Origin: Ahaetulla prasina
Taxonomy: Eukaryota > Chordata > Lepidosauria > Squamata > Colubridae
Assembly: GCF_028640845.1 (NCBI RefSeq)
Contig: NC_080540.1
Location: 152,341,920-152,405,919 of the forward strand
DNA: 64,000 bases
Direction of reading: 5' to 3'
In this document: positions 51,556 to 62,758 of the stretch, in pieces
How positions within the stretch are numbered: position 1 is the stretch's first letter
Layout of the letters: each line of letters starts with the position of its first letter
Position numbers and translations under genes: made by a program
Notes under the pieces: model-generated
Databases searched by the model: none
What the model saw: the letters and a program-made list of their open reading frames with translations, nothing else
What the model was told of the DNA's origin: nothing

Positions 51556-51872
51556 CTCACACGGGAATTTGACTTGGTGCATATGCTCTCAGTGTACATC
51601 AAAGAAAAGATACGTTCATCAAGAATCATAAGGTACAACACATAATGATAGTCATAGGGTACAAATAAGTAATCAAGAACCAATCAATATCAATATAAAT
51701 CATAAGGATACAAGCAACAAAGTTACAGTCATACAGTCATAAGAGGAAGGAGATGGGTGATGGGAACGATGAGCATATTAATAGTAATGCAGACTTAGTA
51801 ACTAGTTTGACAGTGTTGAGGGAATTATTTGTTTAGCAGAATAATGGCATTTGGGGAAAAACTGTTCTAGTG
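51556..51872 (-). mobile_element. CR1-L3 fragment, reverse
   Basis: TTGGTGCATATGCTCTCAGT and TACATCAAAGAAAAGATACG on the plus strand are the reverse of the CR1-L3 3' UTR. Coding remnants follow to about 51872. The AATAG tail is absent; the 3' end abuts LINE-B tail to tail. Confidence 0.75.
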
Positions 51873-51879
51873 TGTAAGG

Positions 51880-52755
51880 ATATGCAAGGCAGCTTTTTTA
51901 GACAAGGAAAGGGGCTAGAAATACAGAATTTGAATTGCTAACCATCTCTACATCTTGTGCAGTAAGAATCAATACGTTTATAGGGGCTGTAGGCCAGCGC
52001 ATACAAGCAAAATTGAATTCTGATGTGTTCGTCTCATCCCAATTGCCTGTGAGTGAAACAGGCTGAAGTTGTATTTAACTGTAACAGAGTTAAAGCTGTG
52101 GTTTTCCTCTTAAGCTTGACAGCATGTAATGGCAACCACAAGGGCTATAAAATTTGTTACGCTTCATCAATTACATGATAGGCTCCTTTGGGGAAATGGA
52201 ATAGACAATAGGCAAAGTGAAGTTTTGTCTCTTTTCGTGGCCGAGGAATATTTCTTGCATAACACTAGAAATTTGAAAATAGCACGTTCCTTTCCAACAA
52301 CATTGAAATCGGCTGCTTATTTTCTAAATTTCATCTACGTATAGATCTAGTTTGTAAATCTGTTTTTTTATCATGCATCTTATGCTATAGTTTATCAATG
52401 GGTTTATTTTTATAGGTTGCTATGGGTTTGCCATGTAGCTAATTTTTATACACGTCAATGGGTTTACCCATTTCTACATCTTACTTATTTTACTTACTTA
52501 TGTATCTTACTTACTTACTTGCATATTACTTACTTATGTATCTTATTTTTCTTTAAATATCCATCTATCCAAGGTTTTCATGAATTTCCATAAACATGTT
52601 TTCTTCCTCTCCTTCCTTTTCTTTTTGCCCAGTCTGTCCATTATCCCTGCCTTAGTCATCCTCCGAATAGAGCAGCTCTGCTTCAGGTCCTATTATTCTT
52701 TAGCCATCCCAAGTTTGGCTTGCTTAGTTAGCATTTTCTAGGTTTTTCAGGCAGG
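51880..52755. other. No gene or recognised repeat
   Basis: AT-rich, with short ACTT repeats near 52490-52550. No assignable element. Confidence 0.45.
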
Positions 52756-52768
52756 TATACCTTGCCTC

Positions 52769-53127
52769 ATGGGGACACAGTGGCTCAGTGGCTAAGACAC
52801 TGAGCTTGTCGATCGAAAAGTCGGCAGTTCAGCAGTTTGAATCCCTAGTGCTGTGTAATGGGGTAAGCTCCCATTACTTGTCCCAGCTTCTGCCAACCTA
52901 GCAGTTCGAAAGCATGTAAAAAATGCAAGTAGAAATATAGGGAGCACCTTTCGTGGGAAGGTAACAGCGTTCCATGCGCCTTTGGCATTTGGTCATGCCG
53001 GCCACATGACCACGGAGACATCTTCGGACAGTGCTGGCTCTTTGGCTTTGAAACGGAGATGAGCACCGCCCCCTAGAGTTGGGAATGACTAGCAAATATG
53101 TGTGAGGGGACCCTTTACCTTTACCTT
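52769..53127 (+). mobile_element. Sauria-type SINE
   Basis: Full-length: GACACAGTGGCTCAGTGGCT head, B-box-like GTTTGAATCCC, CCAACCTAGCAGTTCGAAAG, CTTTGAAACGGAGATGAGCA and a CCCTTTACCTTTACCTT tail. Flanks ATACCTTGCCTC (52757-52768) and ATATCTTGCCTC (53128-53139) form a 12-bp target duplication with one change, as made by BovB-type machinery. Confidence 0.9.
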
Positions 53128-53139
53128 ATATCTTGCCTC

Positions 53140-54100
53140 TCGCCTGAGTCATTGCTTGGACTTTGCAAAGGTGGAAGGATCTCCCAAAATTTGGTTGGGA
53201 GGAGGAAAGATTGTTACCAGCACTGACTGTCTGTTGGAGCTGTTATAGAAGGTAACATTCCTGTTGAGCTGCTCCTCACTGTTCATTTGAAGAAAGAAGT
53301 TTCTTACTTTCAGTCACCCTGTCAGCTTCAAACTGAACCTGGCAGGGGGAAGTGGGGGAAGGGGGTTGGACTGCATTACTAGACACAACAAAGAGCTTTC
53401 TCAGGAGAATCAAGGTCGTCTCTACTGGCAACCATTAAGGTTGGAGAAGGAGCATCTGAAGAGCCCCCCAATTAACCCAATTGGCCAATGTGACCTGTGA
53501 CTCTTGGGGATGGGGTTATTTCCTAGTTTAATTATATTGAAATCATGGGAAAGATTTAGATTTGGTTTTCCATTGAAGCTGTGCCGATATGATGTACTCA
53601 TTAAAGAAGACCTTTGAGAAAGAGCCAAGTCTCAGGGTTCTTATTTGCTTGGGTTTGTTAGTCTGAGCACCCTCTACATGCTGGCAACGTCCTATGCATT
53701 CACCAAATCAGGTTTGTCCAGGGCATCTTTTATTTTACTGAGTTCTTCCCTGAAACTTTGCCTGCAGCATTGTCTATTTTTCCTCTCTCTGACACTCTAA
53801 CTCACCCACATAGCAACATCTCCTCCCAATGCATCTATACACTGAATAGAGCTTCTCCCTTTTTATCTGCAACCTAGACAAGGTCTAGCTAAGTCAGCTG
53901 CCTCAAAATCCATAGGGCAAGGAGGACTGGCTTACTGTATTTGCTCTGAGGCTCCCTTTCCACGACCTATGATGGCAAAATTAGGCGACCTGTTATGAGT
54001 GGGATCAGAAGAGTGCACAGTAGCTGTTTCAAGCTGATGCAGGCATGTCCCTTCCTTCTACACAATTCTAAGAGTACTAGATTGCTCAGCTGGCAGTACT
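53140..54100. other. No gene or recognised repeat
   Basis: About 1 kb with no assignable element or coding pattern. Confidence 0.45.
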
Positions 54101-54102
54101 TA

Positions 54103-54576
54103 CTGTATTTTTCGGAGTATAAGACGCACCTTTTTCCCCAAAAAAAGAGGGTGAAAATCTGGGTGTGTCTTCTACTCCAAATGTAGCCCCACCCAGCTTC
54201 TCAAATGGAGATTTCAGAGGCTGAAAAAAGCATCAGAAATGAAGCTTCAGAAAAGAACGCCCCCCCCCAAACAGAGCTTCAAAAAAGAAGTCCCCAAACA
54301 GAGCTTCAGAGGCTTTTTTTCTGAAGCTGTTTCAGAGGCTTTCAGAGGCAGAAAAGTTTTTTCTGAAACAGTTTCAGAAGTTTCAGAGGCAGAAAAAAAA
54401 GCAAAAAAAAAAAAAAGCAAGGCACAGAACTCACAACAAAGGAACCTGTTGCTAAAATTCACCTCTGGGAACAGCTGATTGGGTGTATTCCGGGAGGCTG
54501 ATCCACCTGCCAATCAGCTTTTTTCTTATTTTCCTCCCCCAAAACTAACGTGCGCCTTATACTCCAAAAAATACGG
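54103..54576. mobile_element. TA-flanked MITE, type 3
   Basis: It starts CTGTATTTTTCGGAGTATAA and ends TTATACTCCAAAAAATACGG, flanked by TA (54101-54102 and 54577-54578). The interior repeats GAGCTTCAGAGGC and GTTTCAGAGGC units. Its ends share the skeleton of types 1 and 2. Confidence 0.85.
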
Positions 54577-54989
54577 TATATATTTTAATTCTGTAGACTG
54601 TATCAATTTAGCACATCACTAAAACAGAATTACTGGACTTCAGTTTTTAAACAGAGCATGGAGAAATATGGAATTTTGCATTTGCTGCCCATCTTAGGAG
54701 GAGGGGGGAGGGAATAATAAATTCCACTAACACTGTATTCTAATGTGTTTTTTTTGGACAGATTGAGTTGTAGGAGGAATGCCACAGGAACATGCCTAGA
54801 GAAACTGGAAAGTGTTCTGTGGTTTGTTTGTTTAAAAACATGTATATACCTGCCCATATTAGAGCAAAGCTGGGTGGCTTCTAAACAACAATTAAAACAA
54901 TCAATAAAAACAACACAATTAATATATCAATTATTAAAAACCTGGTGCTAAAGTTAAGCTTCTAACATACTGTCCCTCATTAAATCCTC

Positions 54990-55190
54990 TCCTCTACCTC
55001 ACACTATCCCAGCGCTTAGGGAGAAAACAGATTTTTCAAAGCTTTACAGAAGGCAAGGAGGGCAGAGGCCTGCTGAACTTCAAGAGGAAGAGCTTCCCAT
55101 AGGGCAGGGGCTGCCACGGAAAGGAGATGCTTCCTAGGCCTCTTAAGGTGGCAATATGAGGTGCTACATGGGTAAACCTAGAGGCACCCC
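54990..55190 (-). mobile_element. Old LINE (L2/CR1 group) C-terminal fragment
   Basis: The minus strand translates to AAPALWEALPLEVQQASALL and AFCKALKNLF, a diverged version of the C-terminal LWNELP...LRTFRRELKTHLF region of L2/CR1 proteins. Confidence 0.6.
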
Positions 55191-55764
55191 ACCTCATTCT
55201 TCCTGCAGTGCTGAGATCAGTGGATGTTTTTCTTGCTTAAGGATGATGTGCAGAAGAGGGAGAATAGTAATTTTGAAGGAGCCCGCCTACAATACTTTGC
55301 CTTTACATGGCCATAAACAGAAAAATATTAGCATGTGTCTTGGATCAGACTTTGGAGAGATAAGATAGGGACTGAACAATGGACACAGTAAATTTCAAAC
55401 AGGTGGTTTTCTGCAGGCCGGTTAGGCAGAAACTCAGCCATGGAGAAAAGTCCTGCATTGCATTAATTATGCATCCAATTGCATAAATACTGCATTTTTT
55501 TTAAAAAAAAAATAATTTTATTTTTTACAAAATCAAGGTTCAGAGTCAAAATTAAACTCTTCCTTGGTTAAAAAACAAAGTTCTACAAAGTTCCTGGACA
55601 GGAATATATCCTATGCATATAAATGCAGCAGGGGGTTTTCTAAGAGAAAAAGAATCGGTTGTAATAGAATGCAACACACAGCGATGTCCCTAAATAAATG
55701 AGTTCATAGACTTGTGATGGTATATACAGCTCCATGATACTCCAGGGAAATGGAGCAAAAGTTA
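55191..55764. other. No gene seen
   Basis: Contains an A/T homopolymer near 55494-55525. No element recognised. Confidence 0.45.
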
Positions 55765-56545
55765 TTATAGAATAGATAGAATAGAATTTTTTTATTGGCC
55801 AAGTGTGATTGGACACACAAGGAATTTGTCTTGGTGCATATGCTCTCAGTGTACATAAAAGAAAAGATACGTTCATCAAGGTACAACATTTACAACACAA
55901 TTGACGGTCAATATATCAATATAAATCATAAGGATTGCCAGCAACAAGTTACAGTCATACAGTCATAAGTGGAAAGAGATTGGTGATGGGAACGATGAGA
56001 AGATTAATAGTAGTGCAGATTTAGTAAATAGTTTGACAGTGTTGAGGGAATTATTTGTTTAGCAGAGTGATGACCTTCGGGAAAAAACTGTTCTTGTGTC
56101 TAGTTGTTCTGGTGTGCAGTGTTCTATAGCATCGTTTTGAGGGTAGGAGTTGAAACAGTTTATGTCCTGGATGTGAGGGATCTGTAAATATTTTCACGGC
56201 CCTCTTTGATTCGTGCAATATACAGGTCCTCAATGGAAGGCAGGTTGGTAGCAATTATTTTTTCTGCAGTTCTAATTATCCTCTGAAGTCTATGTCTTTC
56301 TTGTTGGGTTGCAGAACCAAACCAGACAGTTATAGAGGTGCAAATGACAGACTCAATAATTCCTCTGTAGAACTGAATCAGCAGCTCCTTGGGCAGTTTG
56401 AGCTTACTGAGTTGGCACAGAAAGAACATTCTTTGTTGTCCTTTTTTGATGATGTTTTTGATGTTAGCTGTCCATTTTAGATCTTGTGATATGACAGAAC
56501 CTAGAAATTTAAAGGTTTCTACTGTTGATACTGTGTTAGCATGAG
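55765..56545 (-). mobile_element. CR1-L3 LINE, reverse
   Basis: The tail TAGAATAGATAGAATAGAAT (plus strand) lies at 55767. The coding part on the minus strand runs from NTVSTVETFKFLGSVISQDL and KNIIKKGQQRMFFLCQLSKL to LHTRTTRHKNSFFPKVITLL. One frameshift lies near 56220. It ends 5' at a GAGGG array, so the 5' truncation point and the microsatellite coincide. Confidence 0.85.
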
Positions 56546-56582
56546 GAAGGGAGGGAGGGAGGGAGGGAGGGAGGGAGGGAGA
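56540..56582. repeat. (GGGA)n array
   Basis: About ten GGGA units between the 5' ends of two divergent LINE copies. Confidence 0.95.
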
Positions 56583-56599
56583 GAAGATTCCTGAGAAGA

Positions 56600-57225
56600 C
56601 CAATTCTCGAATACAGCTCATCTGTCTGGAACCCACATTGCATATTGGACATTAATACAATTGAGTGCGTTCAGAAATATTTCACAAGAATATTTCACAA
56701 GAAGAGTCCTCCACTCCTCTGAAAACAACAAAATACCTTATGCCACCAGACTTGAAATTCTGGGTTTAGAAAATTTAGAACTATGCCGCCTTCGGTATGA
56801 CCTGAGCATAGCCCATAAAATCATCTGCTACAATGTCCTTCCTTCCAATGTCATGTTCAGCTTCAACCACAACAATACACGAGTACACAATAGATTCAAA
56901 CTTAAAGTGAACCACTCCAATCTCAATTGCAGAAAATATGACTTCAGTAACAGAGTTGTTAATGCTTGGAATACACTACCTGACTCTGTGGTCTCTTCCC
57001 AAAATCCCCAAAACTTTAACCTAAGGCTGTCTACTGTTGACTTCACCCCATTCCTAAGAGGTCTGTAAGGGGCGTGCATAAGAGCATCAGCGTGCTTACT
57101 GTCCCTGTCCTAATGTTCCCTAATGTTCCCTTTAGTTGTATTCATTTTATGTATTGAATTCATGCTTATACTTATATATATTATTTAATATGTATTTGAC
57201 TAAATAAATAAATAAATAAATATGA
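56600..57225 (+). mobile_element. LINE-B 3' end with open C-terminal frame
   Basis: 56661-57068 is open for 135 codons: EYFTRRVLHSSENNKIPYAT, RLEILGLENLELCRLRYDLS, FNHNNTRVHNRFKLKVNHSN, NAWNTLPDSVVSSQNPQNFN and TVDFTPFLRGL, then stop. The 3' end is an (AAAT)n tail at 57185-57220. A 12-bp duplication (TATTTCACAAGA twice, near 56675-56700) is present. Confidence 0.85.
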
Positions 57226-57362
57226 AGGATATCCATTTATTGCAAACCAATAAATGCAGCAACAAATAGATCAATAGATCTCATTCAAGGCACAAATGAC
57301 CAGTTTTAAATTATCCCACTTTGGACACATTACACAAAGACCCTCTTTGAAAAGGCTCTAAT

Positions 57363-57650
57363 TAGAGGTGGATTTAAATTTTTTTTACTACCGGTTCTGT
57401 GGGTGTGGCATGGCATGGCTTGGTGGGTGTGGCAGGGGAAGGATACTGTAAAATCTCCATTCCCTCTCCACTCCCAGGGGAAGGTTACTGCAAAAATCCC
57501 CATTTCCTCCCGATCAGCTGCAACTCAGGAGGCAGAGAATAGATGGGGGTGGGGCCAGTCAGAGGTGGTATTTACCGGTTCTTCGAACTACTCAAAATTT
57601 CTGCTACCAGTTCTCCTGAACTGGTCAGAACCTGCTGAAACCCACCTCTG
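57363..57650 (-). mobile_element. hAT-A MITE with perfect target duplication
   Basis: Reverse copy, TAGAGGTGGATTTAAATT at the left and GCTGAAACCCACCTCTG at the right. GCTCTAAT is identical on both sides (57355-57362 and 57651-57658). Confidence 0.9.
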
Positions 57651-57775
57651 GCTCTAATGCTGGGGATGGTGAAAAGATACCAAGAAGAGGATGATTATCA
57701 GCAAGGTGGATGGGCTCAGTTACAATGGCAATGAATACACCGTTGGAAAATTTGAAAGTACTGGACAGATCATTT

Positions 57776-58125
57776 ATTTATTTTTTATTTTATTTATTTA
57801 TTTATTTATTTTGTCACAACAGTATATATAAGCATAAGCATGAAAGTAACTATATAATATATAAGCATATATATATAAGCATAAGTATGTAATAACTATA
57901 TTAATTGGATATAACAAAAGGAAACAATAGGACAGGAACGGTAGGCATGCTTGTGCTCTTATGCACGCCCCTTACAGACCTCTTAGGAATGGGGTGAGGT
58001 CAATGGTAGACAGTTTTTGGTTGAAGCTTTGGGGATTTTGAGAAAAGACCACAGAGTCAGGTAGTGTGTTCCTAGTATTAACAACTCTGTTACCGAAGTC
58101 ATATTTTCTGCCATCAAGATGGAGC
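57776..58125 (-). mobile_element. LINE-B 3' end, reverse
   Basis: TTAT tail at 57776-57812, TTGTCACAACAGTATATATA, then the reverse of the coding end (GACCTCTTAGGAATGGGGTG, GACCACAGAGTCAGGTAGTG). It ends at an AATC array near 58125. Confidence 0.75.
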
Positions 58126-58477
58126 AATCAATCAATCAATCATCATGGAGCAAAATCTATGTGGTCACTGGAGTCAATATTGATTTGATGGCAGATAATG
58201 TGTGTGAAGTGCATCAGATCAAACAAATCTTTATGTGTCATCAAAGCAAGTGCCACCCCACTGTCCATAAAAAAGCCTGAATGGACGGTCCTTGTGCATC
58301 TTTAATTGTATCTCTCAGCTGGCTACTTGGGGGTTAATCCTTTAAGGGGGCACCTACCCCTGCCTGTAACAGCTTAATCAAGCACAGCTCCTTCACAGAA
58401 GAGGAAAGGAGTACGTGGGTCTGTTAAAATCTTCCAATCCATAAAAAAATCACATCATAATAGTTATTTGCTTCCTG
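58126..58477. other. No gene or recognised repeat
   Basis: AATC repeats at 58126-58143, then sequence I cannot assign. Confidence 0.4.
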
Positions 58478-59016
58478 CGAAAGCTGCACTGGCTGCCTGT
58501 GGTCTTTCGGGTGCACTTCAAGGTGTTGGTTACCACCTTTAAAGCGCTCCATGGCTTAGGACCGGGTTACTTACGGGACCGCCTACTGCCACTGTTTGCC
58601 TCCCATCAACCCGTGCGCTCTCACAGGGAGGGACTCCTCAGGGTACCATCAGCCAAGCAATGTCAGCTGGCGGCCCCCGGAGAAGGGCCTTCTCTGTGGG
58701 GGCTCCCACCCTCTGGAACGAACTTCCCCCAGGACTTCGTCAACTTCCTGACCTTCGGACTTTTCGCCACGAGCTGAAGACATATTTATTTATTCGCGCA
58801 GGACTGGCATAGAATTTTTAGAAGTTTTACTATTCGGTTTTAATTTTATTTAGTGGGTTTTATTGTTTTAAATGCATTTTAACTTGGGGCCATATTTAAT
58901 AAGTTTTTTAATTATTGTTTTACTTTGTATTTATTCATTGTTGTTTTATTCGGCTGTGAACCGCCCTAAGTCCTTCGGGAGAAGGGTGGTATAAAAAATT
59001 TAATAAATAAATAAAT
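58478..59016 (+). mobile_element. L2 LINE 3' end
   Basis: It codes LHWLPVVFRVHFKVLVTTFK, ALHGLGPGYLRDRLLPLFAS and, after a one-base shift near 58680, [23 protein letters not shown] sequence. It ends with CCGCCCTAAGTCCTTCGGGA, GAAGGGTGGTATAAAA and AAAT. Confidence 0.85.
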
Positions 59017-59456
59017 AACTAATTTTTTAGTATGGCTTTGGTTGCTGTTGTTGTTGTTGTTGTTTTTACTACATCATGCAAATCTGAGATTTGACTTTTA
59101 GTCTGCAGCTTGGACCACCGTGTGATCTGTCCTGCAAGGTAATTAATTCCTGTTTTCTAGTCAGTGCAGAGACTTGTAGTCTGGAACATGACTGGTGAGG
59201 AATTGATAGCTTGATGATAGGAGAAGAGAACTAATAAAAGGAGGTGGGTGAACATTTGTCTTTGTATTAGGCTCTAGCGCAATGTTCCCCTTAGGTAGCT
59301 AAATGTTTCTTAATGCCTGTTATTTTTCTTCTTTTTCTAACTGTGCAGAATCGCCTTCGGATTCTCTCCATTTTTGTTTCTCTGTTGGTGCCAGCTATCG
59401 CTTTTCCTTATGGATGTGGATTTCTCTGAATGGCAAAGTATTAAAAGCTATCAATG
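59017..59456. other. No gene seen
   Basis: Starts with a GTT array at 59038-59063. Nothing else assignable. Confidence 0.45.
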
Positions 59457-60435
59457 CATGCAGTCCTTAACTTACAACCATTTGTTTAGTGACCATTCAA
59501 GGTTACAATGGCACTGGGAAAAAGTGGCTTATGACCGGTTTTCATGCTTACAACTGTAGAAAGTTAGCCCCCACCCCTCTCCTAGAAAAAATGAAATCTT
59601 TTGAGAAATATTAAGAAGGCAGATATTATATTTCCCCTAAAAGAGAAATAAGCTTCTTAAAGAGAGACAGAAATTAAGAGTCACAGTTCCCTTCCCCCCT
59701 ACACTGAGGCCAGCTTTTAGAAATGCAGATTTGGTAATCCATTCAAGACAAGATATTTTGAACAATAGCAGAATTAGGTAGAATGGTAGAATCAGCCCTC
59801 ACTTAAGATCCAAACCAGGAAAGCCATTAACACACAATAGGAATTGTCCAATACCCTTTCAGGACACAAGCCTCCTCATTATATCATCTCAGGCTTCAAT
59901 CAAACTTGATTCAGACAAACATGACCCCACATGGCCCCATGGGAGTCTGACTATAGCCAATAGAATACATTTCTTGCACAGGAACAGGAAGCTCAAGGGC
60001 AAGGCCCAAGAGAAGGTATAAATAACCCTCATTCTCAACTCCATGTGTTCAGCTGCCCAGGACCTCAAACCTATGTGGTCCTGTTCATCAATAAACCATC
60101 TTTCCAATCAGCCTCCATGTTTCCAGTGTCTTTCTCCCCACTTGGAACTGAACCAGATGGATATTTCTTCCAACATGACCATTGCAGCCTTCCCTTGGTC
60201 ATGTGATCAAAATTCGGATGCTTGCTAACTGGCATGTATTTATCAAGGTTGCAGTATCCCAGGGTCATGTGATCACCTTTTGCCACCTTCTGACAAGCCA
60301 AGTCAATAGGGAAGGCAGATTCACTTAACAACTGTGTTACTAATTTAATAACTGCAGTGATTCACTTAACAACTGCCTTGCTTAGTGATGAAAATTTTGG
60401 GTTCAACTGTGATTGTAAATCGAGGACTACCTATA
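59457..60435. mobile_element. MITE-P copy split by a retrovirus-like solo LTR
   Basis: The left part (59457-59554) starts GCATGCAGTCCTTAACTTAC. The right part (60176-60435) ends GTAAATCGAGGACTACCTAT. Phrases GTCATGTGATCACCTTTTGC and CTTCTGACAAGCCAAGTCAA match other MITE-P copies. Confidence 0.75.
59555..60175 (+). mobile_element. Solo LTR of an endogenous-retrovirus-like element, 621 bp
   Basis: It starts TGTAGAAAGTTAGCC and ends TTTCTTCCAACA. A TATA box (GGTATAAATAACC) lies at about 60015-60022 and a polyadenylation signal CAATAAACC at about 60090, spacing typical of a U3-R-U5 LTR in plus orientation. Flanks CAAC (59551-59554) and TGAC (60176-60179) differ in two bases but are both one CpG decay step from CGAC, which is what other MITE-P copies show there. 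A 4-bp duplication fits a retroviral integrase. Only the LTR remains. Confidence 0.75.
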
Positions 60436-60574
60436 GAGCTGTTACGATGGCTAGGATTACTAGATCGGGATGCAAAAACCCAAATAACCACTAGATGGCA
60501 GAAGTACATTAGAGTTTCCTGCTTCATTTTGCTGCCATTTAGTAGCCATCCAGATTTCTCCATCTCAGGTCTGA

Positions 60575-60752
60575 ACGGATTTGTTTTTTGTGGTGCCTTT
60601 GAGGAAAGTGGTTTGCCCTTGCCTGCTTCCTGGGGCTGCGAGAGAGTGATCGGCCCACTAGCTGACTTTGTGCCTAAAGGGGGAATTAGAACTCATGAAC
60701 TCCCTGGTTCTATCTTGATGCCCTAACCACTATGCCAAACTGGTTCTCCTAG
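60575..60752 (-). mobile_element. tRNA-derived SINE, reverse
   Basis: Minus strand: GAACCAGTTTGGCATAGTGG, TTAGGGCATCAAGATAGAAC, a weak B box around GAGTTCTAATTCC, then AGTCAGCTAGTGGGCC and GGCAAGGGCAAACCACTTTC. This is the widespread reptile SINE whose head is also at 32870. Confidence 0.65.
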
Positions 60753-61254
60753 AATTATGCAACTCTGTCGGAAGAAACACTTTAGGAAGGGAGCACATTG
60801 TAGTACAAAGTACCTCTTCGAATTACAAAAGTAGCAACGTCTTTCTTTAGATGTGTGTAGATACTTGGAAGTTACTCCTATTTTCACATTCCCTTCACTG
60901 GGAAGAGGGCTTCCCAGCTGAGAGCAGCTTTGAAGGCTACCATTTGATCTGGAAAAAGGATCATATTTTAATGATATGAAAAGAGGTGCTTTATATATAC
61001 GCCCATGTATTCCAAAGCAGCTTTTTCAATGGATTTACAAATCCTTAGCTGCTAGTGCTGTCATATCTAGCAAAAGCAGAGAAATGAAGAAGGGAGGAGG
61101 GAAGTAACCTGTGAACTCAAATCTTAGCCATACTTTCATCACATGTACTATATGTTTGTGCAGAATTTTCCAAATTTTAAAACTTGGGAGCTCTTTCTCT
61201 CTCCCTCCCTCTCTCTCCCTCCTCTTCCTCTCCTCCCTCTCCCTCACGCTGTAT
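60753..61254. other. No gene; (TCTCCC)n tract
   Basis: A pyrimidine tract at 61190-61247 (TC/CCT repeats). The rest is unassigned. Confidence 0.5.
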
Positions 61255-62235
61255 GAAGAACAGAGCATGCACGAATACCTCCATAAGACAGCACCCAAAG
61301 GTAAGCTGCTAAGAGAACACCTGAGGAAGCAGCAGACAAGGGAGGAAGATCAATCAAGATGACACCCTGCATGGAATGTAGCATTGATAGATAGCTGAGG
61401 TGAGGACATTGGGAAATCCTACCAGTGGCTGGAAAGGACTAGTCACTAGACTAAAAACACTAGACACTGATCATGGCAGCATAACAACAGACATTAAGCA
61501 CCAGATCCATAGAAGCAGGGGTCTACCACACTAGACAGGATCCAAGGTGCAGGCTATGCAGAGAGGCCCCAGAGCCAGCCTAGATCAAAGAGTCAGTGTA
61601 TAAGATGCAGATTTATACATCTACATATATTGGATGGTTCAACCAATTAGCAGTCATTGTATATAGCAACATTTGCATAGTATATGGATTACTAGACCTT
61701 CCCAAATTCAGAGGGAAGATCCCACAGAAAGTCATCAGAGAATAAGACGGCTAAGATCCTGTGGGACTTCCAGATCCAGATGGGCAGGCAAGAACTGACC
61801 AATCAAACAATTGCTACCAACCTGCCTTCCATTGAGGACATGTATACTGCACGAGTCAAAAAAAAGGGCCATGAAAATATTTACAGATCCCTCACATCCA
61901 GGACATAAACTGTTTCAACTCCTACCCTCAAAACGATGCTATAGAGCACTGCACACCAGAACAACTAGACACAAGAACAGTTTCTTCCCGAACGCCATCA
62001 CCCTGCTAAACAAATAATTCCCTCAACAAACTATTTACTAAATCTGCACTACTATTAATCTTCTCATCGTTCCCATCACCCATTTCCTACCACTTATGAC
62101 TGTATGACTGTAACTTTGCTGCTTGTATCTTTATGATTTATATTGATATTGTTTCCTGATTGCTTATTTGTACCCTATGACTATCATTAAGTGTTGTACC
62201 TTAGAACTGTTGATGAACGTATCTTTTCTTTTATG

Positions 62236-62611
62236 TGTCAGGGTTCCAAGGAACACACTCAACGAAATAAGGCTCTGAGGCTTGAGGTTCCTCAAAGTTC
62301 CAATTTATTACAGATGTCATGTTGGCACAGCTGGGAAAACCCAAAACTGAAAGCTTCCAGGTTTTCCACACCCAGTTGACAGTTCACAGCCCGACCAAAC
62401 ACCCACAAGTTCATCACATTGTTTAATCAACTCTTCATATTCAATTGGATAGAACCTTCAGGCAGTCTCCATCAGACGCAGGATGTCCTTGAAAATGGAA
62501 TGTTGTTATGACTAATTTTCTACCGCTCCAACAACAACCCCCTCCCAACTTCCCCAGCAAAAATATGTGGCAGTTAAGAAGCAAAAAGAAAATTGCCTTC
62601 CAAAACTGACA
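62236..62611 (-). mobile_element. Solo LTR (LTR-4), 376 bp, reverse
   Basis: Minus strand begins TGTCAGTTTTGGAAGG and ends CCTTGGAACCCTGACA. TTATG flanks both sides (62231-62235 and 62612-62616). AATAAA (minus strand, about 62310) sits near the 3' end, giving minus orientation. It shows no similarity to LTR-1 beyond the TG...CA ends and carries no comparable open frame. Confidence 0.85.
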
Positions 62612-62685
62612 TTATGTACACTAAGAGCGTATGCACCAAGACAAATTCCTTGTGTGTCCAATCACACTTGGCCAATAAAAAAATC

Positions 62686-62758
62686 TATTCTATTCTATTC
62701 TATTCTATTCTATCCTATCCTATCCTATCCTATTCTATCCTATCCTATCCTATCAATT
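62686..62758. repeat. (TATTC)n/(TATCC)n microsatellite
   Basis: TATTC units give way to TATCC units with one TATTC in the middle. It is the grown 3' tail of the CR1-L3 copy, and the mixture records a base change that spread by slippage. Confidence 0.95.

Larger units (their letters stand above)
61805..62758 (+). mobile_element. CR1-L3 LINE with ATTCT tail, split by a solo LTR
   Basis: 61811-62017 codes LPSIEDMYTARVKK-like sequence to FPNAITLLNK (one shift near 61860). The 3' UTR continues to ATCTTTTCTTTTATG, is interrupted by an LTR (62236-62611), and resumes with TTATGTACACTAAGAGCG, CTTGGCCAATAAAAAAATC and the microsatellite tail. Confidence 0.85.

Noticed and set aside
12551..53127. BovB LINE expected beside the Sauria SINEs
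   Set aside because: No BovB endonuclease or RT motif is present in the window; SINEs were mobilised in trans.
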